From positions 1 through 64,000 of the forward strand of contig JALQBC010000023.1 in assembly GCA_023375675.1 (NCBI GenBank): DNA of 64,000 nt, written 5' to 3'. This DNA is from Cytospora piceicola (taxonomy: Eukaryota > Ascomycota > Sordariomycetes > Diaporthales > Cytosporaceae). Position 1 is the stretch's first letter. Each line of letters opens with the position of its first letter. A program made the position numbers and the translations under genes. Shown piece by piece: positions 47,879 through 60,485 of the stretch. Under the pieces are notes generated by a model. That model made no database searches. It was not told the origin of the DNA and saw nothing but the letters and a program-made list of their open reading frames with translations.

Positions 47879-50800
47879 ATGGCTCCAATCGCTATCTCGC
47901 CCCAGCGAGAAGCCCCGCAGCTGGCTTCCTTAACAGCCAACTTCGACGACACCCTCCGCTTCTATCTGAATGGCACACGCGTCGTTCTGGATGAAATCGA
48001 TCCTGAGGTCACACTTCTGGAATATCTGAGGGGCATTGGGCTTACGGGCACAAAGCTGTAAGTATCAGTCTATGCCGGGACACAGTAGAGTCCTGCCTAT
48101 CGACTAGATTTTCAACTCCAGTCCTTACTGATTATTTGGTCCGTTACCTGCATGACTTTCGTGCTAACCCTTATCACAGCGGGTGCTCAGAAGGAGGATG
48201 TGGTGCTTGCACAGTGGTGGTGAGCCAGTACAATCCCACCACTAAGACCGTCTACCATGCCAGTGTCAACGCCTGTCTTGCACCATTAGCAAGTGTCGAC
48301 GGCAAACATGTCATCACTATCGAGGGTATCGGCAACGTCAAATCGCCACATCCAGCCCAGGAGAGAATCGCCAAAGGAAACGGTTCGCAGTGCGGATTCT
48401 GTACTCCGGGCATCGTCATGAGCCTGTATGCCCTTCTTCGGAACAATGAGGCCCCATCGGACGAAGACATCGAGGAGGCTTTCGACGGAAACCTGTGCCG
48501 CTGCACGGGATATCGGCCCATCTTGGACTCGGCGAAGACCTTCAGCGTAACAGCAGGCTGTGGAAAGTCCAAAGCCAATGGCGGAGGCGGCTGCTGCATG
48601 GACAAGGAGAATGGCGAGGGCGGCGGTTGCTGTAAAAGTAACGGCAACGGCACGAATGGAAACGACCAGCCGATCAAGAGATTCACCCCACCCGGATTTA
48701 TCGAGTATAACCCAGATACGGAGCTCATTTTCCCTCCAGCGCTGAAGAAGCACGATTTCAAACCTCTAGCCTTTGGAAACAAGCGCAAGAAGTGGTACCG
48801 ACCCGTTACTCTTGACCAGCTGCTGGAGATCAAGAGTGTGCACCCTGAAGCCAAGATCATCGGTGGAAGCACAGAAACGCAGATCGAAATCAAGTTCAAG
48901 GCCATGAAGTACCCTGTATCAGTCTTTGTGGGGGATATTGCTGAGCTGAGGCAATACTCCTTCAAGGAAGATCATCTTGAGATTGGTGGAAACGTCATTT
49001 TGACGGACCTGGAGGAGATCTGTCTGGAGGCTATAAAACACTACGGCAAGGACAAGGCGCAGGTATTTGCCGCGATGCACAAGCAGTTGAAATACTTCGC
49101 TGGTCGACAAATCAGGAACGTTGGCACACCGGCCGGTAACCTGGCCACAGCCTCCCCTATCTCTGACCTCAACCCTGTCTTCATGGCAGCGGATGCAGTG
49201 TTGATCGCCAGGTCTGCAAACAAAACGACTGAGATACCCATGTCTGGGTTCTTCAAGGGTTATAGGCGGACAGCACTGGCACCAGATGACATCCTTGCGT
49301 CGATTCGCATACCCCTTACACAGCCCAGCCGCGAATTTTTCAGAGCCTATAAACAGGCCAAGAGGAAGGACGACGACATTGCTATTGTCACTGGCGCACT
49401 GAGAATCAAACTCGACGAGAGCGGCCTTGTGGAGCAAGCCAACCTTTGTTTCGGAGGTATGGCGGCATGGACGACAGCCGCTAAGCAGGCGAATGAGTTC
49501 CTGGTCGGCAAGAAGTTTGCGGAGCTGGAGACACTCGAAGGGGCCATGAACGCCCTCGAGCAGGATTTCAACCTACAATTCAGCGTACCGGGCGGCATGG
49601 CTTCGTACAGAAAGGCACTCGCATTGAGCTTCTTCTACCGCTTCTATCATGAGATCATGCTCGAGTTGGGCGAGGAGAAGAACACAGATGAGGAGGCTGT
49701 GGAAGAAATCGAGAGGGAGATCTCCACCGGAGAGACGGATGGCACTGCTGCTCTGGCGTACCAGCAAACCATTGTGGGCAAGGCCAACCCTCACCTTGCT
49801 GCCCTGAAGCAGACCACAGGAGAGGCGCAATACACGGACGACATACCAAGTTTGGCAAACGAGCTTTATGGCTGTCTTGTTCTGTCAAGCAAGGCGCATG
49901 CCAAGGTGAAGTCTGTTGACTTCTCGGCCGCGTTGGATATACCCGGCGTGATTGACTATATTGACCAACACGATATGCCGAATAAGGAAGCCAATCATTG
50001 GGGCGCGCCGCATTTCCAAGAAGTATTCCTGGCTGAAGACGAGGTCTTTACCGCAGGCCAGCCCATTGCTCTGATTTTGGCCACTTCCCAGCAGAAAGCA
50101 GCCGAAGGAGCCAGGGCGGTCAAGGTAGAGTATGAAGACCTCCCTGCCATTTACACCATGGAGGAGGCTATTGAGAAGGACAGTATGTTCAAATACTTCC
50201 AGGAGATCAAGAAGGGGGACCCGGAAGCTGCCTTCAAGGACTGCGACTACACATTCACTGGCGTGGCTCGGATGGGCGGCCAAGAGCATTTCTATCTGGA
50301 GACGAATGCCTGCGTTGCGATACCGAAACCTGAGGATGGTGAGATGGAGATCTGGACGAGTTCACAGAACCCTAACGAGTCTCAAGCTTACGCCGCAAGA
50401 GTCCTTGAGGTTCAAGCAAACAAAATTGTGGTCAAAGTAAAGCGACTTGGTGGTGGCTTCGGTGGCAAGGAGACGCGGTGTGTCCAATTGAGCACCATCC
50501 TCGCTCTGGCCGCTCAGAAAACACGCAAACCCGTTCGTTGTATGCTCACACGTGAGGAGGATATGGTGACCTCTGGACAGCGGCACCCCTTCCTAGGCAG
50601 GTGGAAAGTCGGTGTCAACAAGGACGGGAAGATCCAGGCGCTGGACCTGGACATCTTCAACAATGGTGGCTGGAGCTGGGACCTGTCTGCTGCCGTGTGC
50701 GAACGTGCCATGACTCACAGTGATGGGTGCTACCGGATTCCAAACACCCACGTGCGAGGCCGCATATGCAAGACGAACACCATGTCGAACACGGCCTTCC

Positions 50801-52177
50801 GTGGTTTTGGTGGGCCGCAGGGCCTGTTTATCGCCGAGTCTTATATGAGCGAGGTTGCCGATCGCATGGGTATTCCTGTCGAGAAGTTCAGGGAAATTAA
50901 CATGTACAAGGCGCTCGAGGAGACGCATTTCAACCAGAAGTTGACGGATTGGCATGTCCCGCTCATGTATGAGCAGGTACTACAGGAAACCAAGTATGCG
51001 GAGAAGAGGGAGGCCATAACGGCTTTCAATAAGGACCATAAGTGGCGGAAGCGAGGCCTGGTAAGTTGACCTATTCCCAATATCTCATGGTGGACTCAGA
51101 CTGACCATTGTTGCAAAGGCTATCATTCCCACCAAATTTGGCATCTCCTTCACAGCTCTCTGGTTCAATCAGGCAGGTGCGCTGGTGCATATCTACCACG
51201 ATGGATCCATCCTCGTAGCCCACGGTGGCACAGAGATGGGTCAGGGTCTCCACACCAAGATGACGATGATTGCGGCGGAAGCACTCAAGGTGCCCCTGGA
51301 GAGCGTCTTCATCTCCGAGACGGCAACCAACACCGTGGCCAACGCAAGCGCGACGGCGGCATCGGCCTCCTCGGACCTGAACGGCTACGCGATCTACAAC
51401 GCCTGCCAGCTACTCAACGAGCGGCTCGCGCCGTACCGGGAGAAGCTGGGCCCGTCGGCGACGATGAAGGAGCTCGCGCACGCGGCGTACTTTGACCGGG
51501 TGAACCTGTCGGCGCAGGGGTTCTACAAGACGCCCGAGATCGGCTACACGTGGGGGGAGAACAAGGGCAAGATGTTCTTCTACTTCACGCAGGGCGTGGC
51601 GGCGTCCGAGGTGGAGGTGGACACGCTGACGGGGTCGTGGACGTGCCTCCGGGCGGACGTCAAGATGGACGTGGGGCGGTCCATCAACCCGGCCATCGAC
51701 TACGGGCAGATCCAGGGTGCCTTCGTCCAGGGCATGGGGCTGTTCACCATGGAGGAGAGCCTGTGGCTGCGCAACGGGCCGCAGGCGGGGAACCTGTTCA
51801 CGCGGGGCCCGGGCAACTACAAGATCCCCGGGTTCAGGGACGTGCCGCAGGTGTTCAACGTTACCTTGCTGAAGGACGTCGAGTGGGAGGACCTGAGGAC
51901 CATCCAGAGGAGTCGGGGCGTGGGCGAGCCGCCGCTGTTCATGGGCAGTGCGGTCTTCTTTGCTATCCGGGATGCGTTGAAGGCTGCCAGGGAGCAGTAC
52001 GGTGTCAAGGCGAGGACGGTGGTTGACGGTGACGTTGACGCTGCGGGTGATGGGATGCTGAGGCTCGAGAGCCCGGCGACGACGGAGAGGATTCGGTTGG
52101 CTTGTGTGGATCCCATTATGGAGAGGGCGAGGGTGCTGCCGAAGGAGGGTGAGAAGAGCTTCTTTGTTGCCATCTAA
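47879..52177 (+). CDS. XDH: xanthine dehydrogenase (purine hydroxylase I)
   Basis: It hydroxylates hypoxanthine to xanthine and xanthine to uric acid, passing electrons through two 2Fe-2S centres and FAD to NAD+. Exons are 47879-48057, 48180-51060 and 51119-52177 (1,372 residues, full length). Order: first 2Fe-2S cluster completed by the first intron (LGCSEGGCGACTVVVS, Cys62/67/70), second cluster (GSQCGFCTPGIVMS and NLCRCTGYRP), an unusual Gly/Asn/Cys-rich linker (residues about 185-220), the FAD domain (KIIGGSTETQIEIKFK), then the Mo domain (GGGFGGKETR, GQRHPFLGRWKVG, TAFRGFGGPQG, GTEMGQGLHTKM), and the catalytic glutamate in GVGEPPLF (residue 1290). All residues expected for activity appear present. 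The promoter holds nitrogen/purine-type sites. Confidence 0.97.
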
Positions 52178-54072
52178 GCGGTGATACTGGCGGATGCGTG
52201 CCTAGGTACGGTCATCTTTTATTTATTTATTTATTTATAGAGGTATATTAGCATGCGCGTTTTCTCACTTCACATAGAAAGAATGGACATCTCAACGTAA
52301 ACAAGGATCTCATTTTTGTGGATATAGAGGAGCGAGTGAACACATCAGCCTGCTTAAGTAAACCCCGGCTTTTGGGCAATATATCTTGATGCAACATCGT
52401 CACCTGCAGTTCGTTCTGGAGTCTCGTTTCAGGGGGAACGTGTCTGCTCATCGTATCGTCATCGACAAATTCGATAGTATCAGCCTTGACTAATGCAAGC
52501 CAAGCCCGACTTGCAGCTTCGAGAAGAAACGTGGGATACTACTCAGGTAAGTAGCTATCCAGGCCAGTTTCATTGTGGCTTGGAGGCTCTGTTGCACATG
52601 GACACTGAAGGCTTGGGTGTCCATATATGCATGCTCGTGAATACGAGCCTGGAGCGAGCATCCTGTCTGTTTCGTCGTGAGTAGGTGACTTCCGACGGTA
52701 GATTGTTCCGGCCGCCCGTTCACGTAGATACATCATCTCGTTGTAAGGTCGAAGACATGTTGCGCTCGGTCCGGAGCAGATCTGAGAGCAGGGGAGGCCC
52801 CTCCACCACGAGCACGGCCAAGCCAAGCTGCACGATCGAAGATCGAAGATCGGTGATCATGTGCGCGGGTGTCTTTGCTTCTTGTCCCAACGTCCCGTGC
52901 CGCGGTCTCCAGGTTGCCAAAGCCTCGGGTCCGAATTTCCCAGATCTGCAAGGCACCACCGACCATCATTGCAAAAGCTTGTGACAGAGCCGAGCGGGCG
53001 AATACACACACACGGCTGGCTGGTCGTGGTGGCTCGGGATACCTGCTGCTTTATACTATACATAAGTACGGTCATAGCATGATAGTAGAGCCGAGGTCTC
53101 ACGGCATTGTCCTTGTCTCGGGTTGAGCTGCAATCAAACTTGGGAACCTGAGTGTGAGCCAACCAGTCAGTCAGTCAGTCAGTCAGTTTGTGAGTCTGGC
53201 AGTCAGTCAATCAGCGCTATAATGGCATAGCGGGACTTCTCCGATATTTCCTTTTCGATATGGCTGAAAGCGGTCGCGGTATTACCAACAAGAAATTCCA
53301 GCGAGTCGTCACTACAACTTTACCACTACACTAGTGAGTGCTTCAGTGGAGGATCTTCAGCCCAACAGCCTGACAGCGCCCCTCCCGCCTCGCCCGCGTC
53401 CACTCACATGCTACCACAACAATTGAATCCAGCACTGGGCATCCTTGCCGGGCTTGCCTAAGTACCTGCCTACGGACTACCAACCTAAGTAACTTCCCGT
53501 CTCCGAGGTTCCGCTCTCACGCGAGCGAGCCGGCGGGCAAAAGATTCAAGATCTCCATCAGCCTCTTGTTTTCGCGCCGACCCTTCTCTACCGTCAGGCA
53601 TTCTCTTACACTCGGCTCACTACCAACGGACGCAATTGGTGTCGCACAGCCGGTATACATCAATTCGAACGACTTCACCACGTCCGTTCTTGGCCAGATT
53701 GCTTTGCGACCGGATAACCCCTGCTTGCACAATTCTGAGTGCAGCGCGACCGGAACCCCAGCAAGCAAGAGCAATAGCAACAGCAAGAGTCCCAGCACGA
53801 ACAGCGGCGGCAGCAGCGATCTTCGTCATTGTTGTGAAGGGGGGACGCGAGGCTCGGAAGACTTGTGGTCGAATCAACCTGCCCAAGCTGCAGAGAGCCG
53901 TACACCTTGCTCAAATGAGCCACGAACTCGACGCCCATTGCGTAACACACAGACCCAATGGGAGCGGAGCGCATTGAGTAACCTGGAGCCGGAAACTGGA
54001 ACTTTGGAAAAGAAAGACAGAAAGAAGGGCATCTTGGAATCAGGGCCGAAGGAGAAGGAAAACCTGCGAGTT
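52178..54072. other. long intergenic region upstream of the Rds2-like gene
   Basis: About 1.9 kb. It holds the XDH 3' end with a TTTA repeat near 52215-52238, a CAGT tetranucleotide run at 53164-53188, and at 53560-54072 an open frame continuous with the Rds2-like first exon. That frame lacks an ATG until 54073, so it is probably 5' leader or an unresolved upstream exon. No other gene is supported. Confidence 0.5.
53164..53188. repeat. CAGT tetranucleotide repeat
   Basis: About six units of CAGT, preceded by AAC, in the upstream region of the Rds2-like gene. A near-identical run with the same left flank lies at 56849-56877. Confidence 0.85.
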
Positions 54073-56510
54073 ATGGACAGAAAGAAGAAAAATGGCCCCA
54101 ACGGCAGCGAGGACCAGGACCGAAAGGCCGGGAACGACTCCAAGTCCAGGCCGGCGCAGACGGGGTCGCTCAATGATGACAGGCCCAGGGCCAGCACGAG
54201 CACGAGTAGTGACAAGGAGAGCAACAGTAAAACCCATGTCCATTCCCATGCGCCAGACGACGCCAACAAGCAAGGCCCCCAGAAGAAGAGGCGCAAGGTT
54301 ACTCATGGTACGGCCCTTATACCCTGGACTGACTGACTGACTGATTGTCTGTCGTTGTCCTCCACGGCACCCCAATCGCCTCGTCTTCGCACGCTAATTC
54401 TGTGTCTCCGCGTTCCTACAGCATGCGTATATTGCCGTCGATCTGTAAGTCGAGAAACCTCCCGAGCTGGGCCAGCCAATTGGCTCCTGTCCGCCCCATG
54501 TGGCCCCAGACTATTGCCCTGGCCGAGAGGCTGCAGCAGTGATATGTTCAACGAGCACCCTGCTTGCACATGTCGCAGACTCGCCTTGTCTATTCGGGAT
54601 GGGATACCTAGGGCTAACATGATCTGATTTTTTTTTTTAATGCTTGCAGCATATGACATGCGACCTCGTATGTGAGACCCTTTTACTCCTCTTCTGCCCC
54701 CTTTTCCCCGTCAAGGGGCTGTCGTGCTTTGCTGCAACTGCAACAGCCATCTGCACGGCTCGAGAGCGAACAGACCATTGACCACTGCATGGCGCCTTGC
54801 TTGGAATAGGAGAGACCTTGTACGAGATGCATTAAGCGCAACATTGGTCACCTCTGTCATGATGAGCCTCGAGAGCATGACACCAAGAAAGCGAGAGGCA
54901 GCAGCACTGTCGCCGGCTCCACCATGGACGAATCGGACACCCAGTCAGACATCGCGCGCAGCTCCATCGACCACACGGCAAGTATCCCCGTGGCTACCGC
55001 TTCGATGAGACCCCCCTCTTTTGACGGAGGTGCTGCTGGTGGTGGTATCACTGCTGGTCCTGCGGGCTCACTGGGCCGGGGCAACTCCGTACAACTTGTG
55101 CGACCGACGCAACTGTCTGGAATACAAGCCAGCGGCTCGGGCAGCAGTAATATGAACCAATGTAGGTCTCATAATCCGTCAAGACGTCGTCTTCCGTTGA
55201 ACCTTTCTAAAACTGAGCCGTGCCGCCATCTATAGTTTTTGGTTTCTCGGATGCGTGGTTGACTGCGCAGAATCACCTCCAGGACATGCAAAATTACCAG
55301 TCCAACTACTTGATCCCACCGGAAGTCAGCAACGAGTTCAACCTACTTAACGAGTTTTTACATAGCAGTCTTCTCGATGACGCAGGTCTACTATCCGGAG
55401 AATCAGACAACCACCCTTTTAATAACGAAAACGAAATGTTACCAGGCTACCTTCAGCAGCAGCAGCAGCAGCCCCAGCAGCCCCAGCAGCCGCAGCCGCA
55501 GCAGCACCAGCAGCACAGTTTGCTTCCGCCAAGCGCGCTCGCGGGAGGGCAGCAGCAGTCCATGCAACCTCCGAGCAACCCAGAACACCACCAACAACAA
55601 AGCGCCCCCGCCGCCCGGCCAACAACAGTCAGCCCCGAGGACAAGAAGAGCCGCGAGGCAGCCGAGTTCTATCTCCAGGTGGCGGACCCGTCGGGCAACG
55701 ACACGCCCGAGGCGCGGATGGAGCGGGTGCTGCGGGCCAAGTACGACGCGGGGCTGCTGAAGCCGTTCAACTACATCCAGGGGTACAAGCGGCTGCAGGA
55801 CTACCTCGAGTCGCACATCGCGCCGACGTCCAAGCAGAAGATCCTGACGCAGATCAACCGGTTCCGGCCCAAGTTCCGGGAGAAGGTGGAGAAGCTGACG
55901 GACATCCAGCTGGTGTACGTGGAGATGTGGTTCGAGAAGACGCTGATGGAGTACGACCGCGTGTTTGCGAGCATGGCGGTGCCGGCGTGCTGCTGGAGGC
56001 GGACGGGCGAGATCTTCCGCGGGAACAAGGAGATGGCGGAGCTGATCGGGGTGCGGGTCGATGATCTGAGAGAAGTGAGTGGTATTGTTTCCTGCTTGCT
56101 GCTGCGTCGGCCCTACTGGGCCATCTGCTCATTGCAAGCGAAGCGCGAGCCTGACTAACCTCGGACACAGGGCAAAATCTCAATACACCAGATACTGACG
56201 GAAGCCTCGATGGTGCGGTACTGGGAGGAGTTTGGCACGATCGCCTTCGACCCGGTGCACGATACCCTCCTGACGGCGTGCGTACTCAAGACCCCTATCG
56301 ATGACGGCAGGGCGAGAAGCGAGAAGCCGAAGAAGGAGATCAAGTGCTGTTTCTCGCTGAAGATACGCCGGGATGATGCCAACATGTAAGCTTGCCTTCC
56401 TCTCCCCTTTGCGCGCGTTTTGTTGATTCCCGTGCTGATACTTAATCTTGCAACTGCGTAGTCCGAATCTGATTGTTGCGAACTTCCTACCGCACGATCC
56501 GTCGCGCTGA
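54073..56510 (+). CDS. RDS2: Zn2Cys6 transcription factor, Rds2/AcuM type
   Basis: This nuclear zinc-cluster activator belongs to the Rds2/AcuK/AcuM/Ert1 family that switches on gluconeogenesis genes on non-fermentable carbon. Exons: 54073-54307, 54422-54444, 54650-54667, 54810-55161, 55236-56074, 56171-56385 and 56462-56510 (about 576 residues). Two introns cut the zinc cluster, leaving an 18-nt exon; joined it reads HACVYCRRSHMTCDLERPCTRC with six cysteines. Upstream is a basic KKRRK segment. Downstream come NEFNLLNEFLHSSLLDD, a Gln/Pro-rich run (55456-55520), then the Rds2-like PAS-containing domain: ARYDAGLLKP-like segment, YDRVFASMAVPACCWRRTGEI, DDLREGKISIHQIL and IPNLIVANFLPHDPS. The start is uncertain: 54073 is the first in-frame ATG in a long open leader. 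Confidence 0.88.
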
Positions 56511-57269
56511 GTCTTGCCGATGGGGGAAATTACTGCATATTTGCTACTAAAAGCACACACACACACACACACACATTTGCCATCAGTCATTCCTGTCATG
56601 TTCATCCAGTTGCGCGAGCCTCTCGTGATGATGGTCCCACCACCACAGCACACGGCCAGCTTCGTACGCACCCAATGCATTAGTTTACGTACCATATATG
56701 GGAGGCATGCATCAATTTTTTGTTGCCCTGTACCACGGTGGATTGTACCGATGAGTCAATGAAAACAATGGAACGAATTCCCTGGCTGGAAATTCTGAGA
56801 GGGCGGAGGCATGTTTTTGGGCTGGCGCCGCGGTGGTCTCGGGGTAACCAGTCAGTCAGTCAGTCAGTCAGTCAGTCACGCCTTCCTCCACGGGAAGAGA
56901 AACCGCGGTTTCCTCTTTTTCGATAGACCAAAAAAATAAAACACACGCAATCACATTTCGCGACCTGATTAAATCCCAACATCGTCTCTGTCTTCCAAAA
57001 TTGTTCTTATGTAACTCCCAATGGTGCCTTCTCTCTCTGTGCACCGTCCACGCCCTTCATTTCTGACTGCACCCTGCTGCCTGCCGTCCGTCCACCGTGT
57101 CTAATGCGAAGCCGCTGAATCGACAGACACGACAACGCGAGATATATTGCGAGCGTGCACGCTGAACCATACCATGGTGTCACGACGTTGACGGTCTCGA
57201 AGGCAGTGCGACTTGAGAGCTTTAGAGGACTGACACGGCAGGCTTGACACGAGGAAGGCTTGAATCAAT
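56511..57269. other. intergenic, Rds2-like to SPO22
   Basis: It contains a CA microsatellite (56554-56575), a CAGT run (56849-56877) and the SPO22 promoter. No gene is supported. Confidence 0.5.
56849..56877. repeat. CAGT tetranucleotide repeat
   Basis: About seven units of CAGT preceded by AAC, about 390 bp upstream of the SPO22 start. It matches the run at 53164-53188 including its left flank. Confidence 0.85.
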
Positions 57270-60200
57270 ATGGCGAAGGTCTCAGATGCTATGACCGGCG
57301 GTGATGCTGCCTCCAGCAGCAGGTCTAGAAGGAAAGAGGCCATTCTCTGTAAGACAGACCTTTTCCTGTCTTTTATGGCTCAGACAAGCTTGTATTTGGT
57401 TGTACTAACGTTTGATACAGCTTTCATCTCCGACCTCCAGAAACGTCTCCCTGTCGACAAGGATGACTCGACTGCGGCCGACGCCTTGCTGCGCCAGGTG
57501 CAGAAGCAGGCTCAGACTGTCGAGAAACATGCCGAGAAGGCGCATCATGATATGCTGGGGGACGAAGATCTGGAGAAGGAGGGTACCAACCTTTGGAACC
57601 TCTGTACCCGGCTGAACCGTGAGAACACGACCAAGCCCGCGCCCGACAAAGCCTCCGCCGGATCCAGACTTATCCTCTGGGGCCGAGTATTGGCATTTCA
57701 GATCCTTCATCTCTGTCATTGGTCCTCCAAGAGCACATTTTCCGTGGCCTCCCACCTGATACGACTTGCGCTGAAGGTGGTAAGGCTCTGCATAGGTTTG
57801 TGAATACTTTCTTACTACTCGTGGAAGAAACGGAAATGCTGACCCCGTCCTTTTTGCATTTTAGATGGCCACGATGCTCAGACTGCTAGGCTTGTTCTAC
57901 AGAGAGCTGCGGAATATCGCGGCCGACTACATGATCTATCTCAAGGGGAAAACGATACCGCCGATTGCATTGGATTTGAGATCGAATGGACCGTGTTACG
58001 AATCGCCTTGGTAATCACACACTGCTTCACATATGCAACTACTATTGAGAATTGGGACTGACTGTATACCAGGCCTGGCAAGATGACCAGCTCGATGTCG
58101 CCGAGCATATATTTGTCCGAACATTAGAAGAGCTTCTTAACAAAGCGAAACCCACCTCAGCGGAGAGTATCATCGATATACTCTTCCAGATAGGCAGGGG
58201 ACTACTATTGAGAGAAGACTTTCAGATGGCTGAGAAATGGCTACAGCGCGCTTGGGATGCCATCAACAACCAGCGATTGCAAGACTTGTCTCGGGATGCA
58301 GTGGAACTTCGTATGGCGATCCTGCAAAGTCTGGTCGGCGCTTTAATGTCCCTTGGAACTACCGACGGCATCGAGAAAGCGCATAACCTTGTCAAGTACA
58401 TGGAGTCTCAGATCGGCGATCAGCCGGTCATATTACTTCTCAGTCTTGAGATCCTGAGTCGGTCACCTGCGGAGGCTTTCGACAGCGAGGCCTATGCTAA
58501 TATTCTCCAACGAATGATACGAACCTTTCGATCGAAGGACTCGAATTTCAAGCTACTCATCCACCATATACGGAAATTGCATACGAAGAGCCCTAGCATT
58601 GGGTGCTCTATTCTTGACGAATTTCTGTGTTCCCTTGTCAGGGGAGGTCAGAGCGGTTGGATTGATATAGTGGTTGTTACCCGGGTACATATGGCTGTAA
58701 GCCATCGAGACCACGCGGGAACTATCGAAAACGCCGAAAAGGCTTTGTCACAACTAGAGCAGCCACTAAGCTCTGATGCGAGCATTTCGGCATGCGTACT
58801 GATCTGGAAGAAGATCGAGTCCAACTACAGCCAGGGCCAGTATGATCTGGCAGAGGCATGGTGTCGCCTAGCACTTAGCCCGGCTTTAGTCAACTCTGGG
58901 CCTTTGAATATCGCAAAGCTACAGCGGAAGCTTTTGCTCTGCGCGATAGCACGGAACGATCTCGATTCTGCGAGATCCATATACTACTCCATACCAGAAG
59001 GCACACAGAAAGATCCCAACACTCAGTACTTGATGTACAAAGTGTCGGTACGGAGTGGTGACCGGGAAATGGCAGCTGAGTGCCTAGGAGCAATCGCGCG
59101 GGCATCTCCAAAACAGCTTGTCTTCCTCTATGCGTGCGTTGCGGATGGGCAGCGTTCTGGAGACAAACTTATTGCTGTTGATGCGTTGAAGAAGCTTGCC
59201 GATATATACGATTTCGAACATCCGGGCCAAGTCCACTTGCCAGCTCTTCTTCGCTGCACAGTCATGTTATTGCACACGATTCTGGAGAGTGGCGAGGAGA
59301 AAGAATCTGTCATCGCGAGTCTATGTTCTATCTTCGACGCAGGTAGGTTCGTCAGTTTTTGTATTTAAAGGACTGTGCGCTGACTTGTATCTAGTCGTTA
59401 CTGCCGCACAGAAGGCCCCGAAGGATAAAGATGGCAACAAATTCTTTGACACCAGGGAACTAGAGTGGTTCTGTAGAAACTCATATAATCTCGGTCTCAA
59501 ACACGCTAGCGACTGGGACCTTTGCAGTGTTGTTCGGATATTGACGGCTTGCGTCAATATTATTCGGCAGTTTCCAGACGACATACCTACAGAGATGGCG
59601 GCGGACCTATCCCTGAAGTCGATCTTTTGTAACTTCCTTATCTCTTCGGCCTTGGTTTCCCTGGCTCGGTCTGAGGATAACTTGGAGGAACAGCTACAGA
59701 GGTACCTGGTTTTGCGACGATATATTGCAGAAGCTGACGGCGAGGTTCAAAGACGGCTGGAGAGCGAGACCCTTGATGAGGTGTCATCTGCCGACTTGGT
59801 CGGAAAGCTCGCACTCCTCCTGGCATTTGATTTTGAAGCCGCCGTAGCACTGAAGCAGTGGCATGAGCTCAGTGAGATTGTCTTGAAGGCGAGCACGTGC
59901 CAGGATTTGGAGTGCTTCAAGATGATGGCAGACTGTATTTTACGGGCTCATGCACCTCCTGAGGGTAAAGCCAGGATTATCTCCGGTTTTAACAGTGCTG
60001 ACTTCCACTCTAGATCTGTTTAGTGTCCTCCGCAAGATCATCAATGAGATCTCGGTCTTAGAGGACTCGGACCCAGTCCGGCTTGCCAAATACACGAGAT
60101 GTCTCTTCCAGACCATTGCGGCCTCCAACGAGGAGCTCGGAGGACGGCTGCTCGACGAAGCGTGTAGGATGGCGAGTGAAGCGCACGGGGTGAGTGGCTC

Positions 60201-60485
60201 ATAACACCCCACCCCCCCCCCCCGAGGACCGGTCTGAGGGAGTGTGCTGCTAATTGCCCACGCCCACAGACACCATCGGCCTGGCCGACGGAGGAGCTGG
60301 AGTGGTTCGCCTCGGCGGCGTATAACCACTCCATCGACCTGTGGGGCAGGAACGAGAATGAGGAGTGCAGGTGGTGGGCGCAGAAGGCGATGGGTATTGC
60401 GCATTACTGCGAGGATGGGGGGCGCTTGGAGGGGATGTTGCGGGGTAGGTATGCCCAGTTGAGGCTTGATGACACGGGCGAGTAG
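57270..60485 (+). CDS. SPO22: meiosis protein SPO22/ZIP4
   Basis: Spo22/Zip4 is a TPR-like scaffold of the synapsis-initiation (ZMM) machinery that promotes meiotic crossovers. Exons are 57270-57348, 57421-57795, 57865-58010, 58073-59342, 59395-59964, 60014-60189 and 60270-60485; all join in frame, giving 943 residues. The SPO22 domain spans about residues 150-420 (SHLIRLALKVVRLCIDGHDAQ, then QRAAEYRGRLHD, and AWQDDQLDVAEHIF with LLLREDFQMAEKWLQRAWD). The rest is helical repeats typical of the family. The C-terminal GDTRELEWFCRNSYNLGLKHA-like segment and the late EELEWFASAAYNHSIDL look like repeated helical hairpins. Its presence agrees with a sexually competent or formerly sexual fungus, consistent with RIP in the same window. 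Confidence 0.9.

Noticed and set aside
47631..47994. Small plus-strand frames before xanthine dehydrogenase
   Set aside because: They are hydrophobic translations of a GTCT-rich leader, and the longer one runs into the XDH first exon in another frame.
53566..54072. Upstream extension of the Rds2-like protein
   Set aside because: The frame is open but has no ATG before 54073 and no recognised domain. It was kept as possible leader, not as coding sequence.
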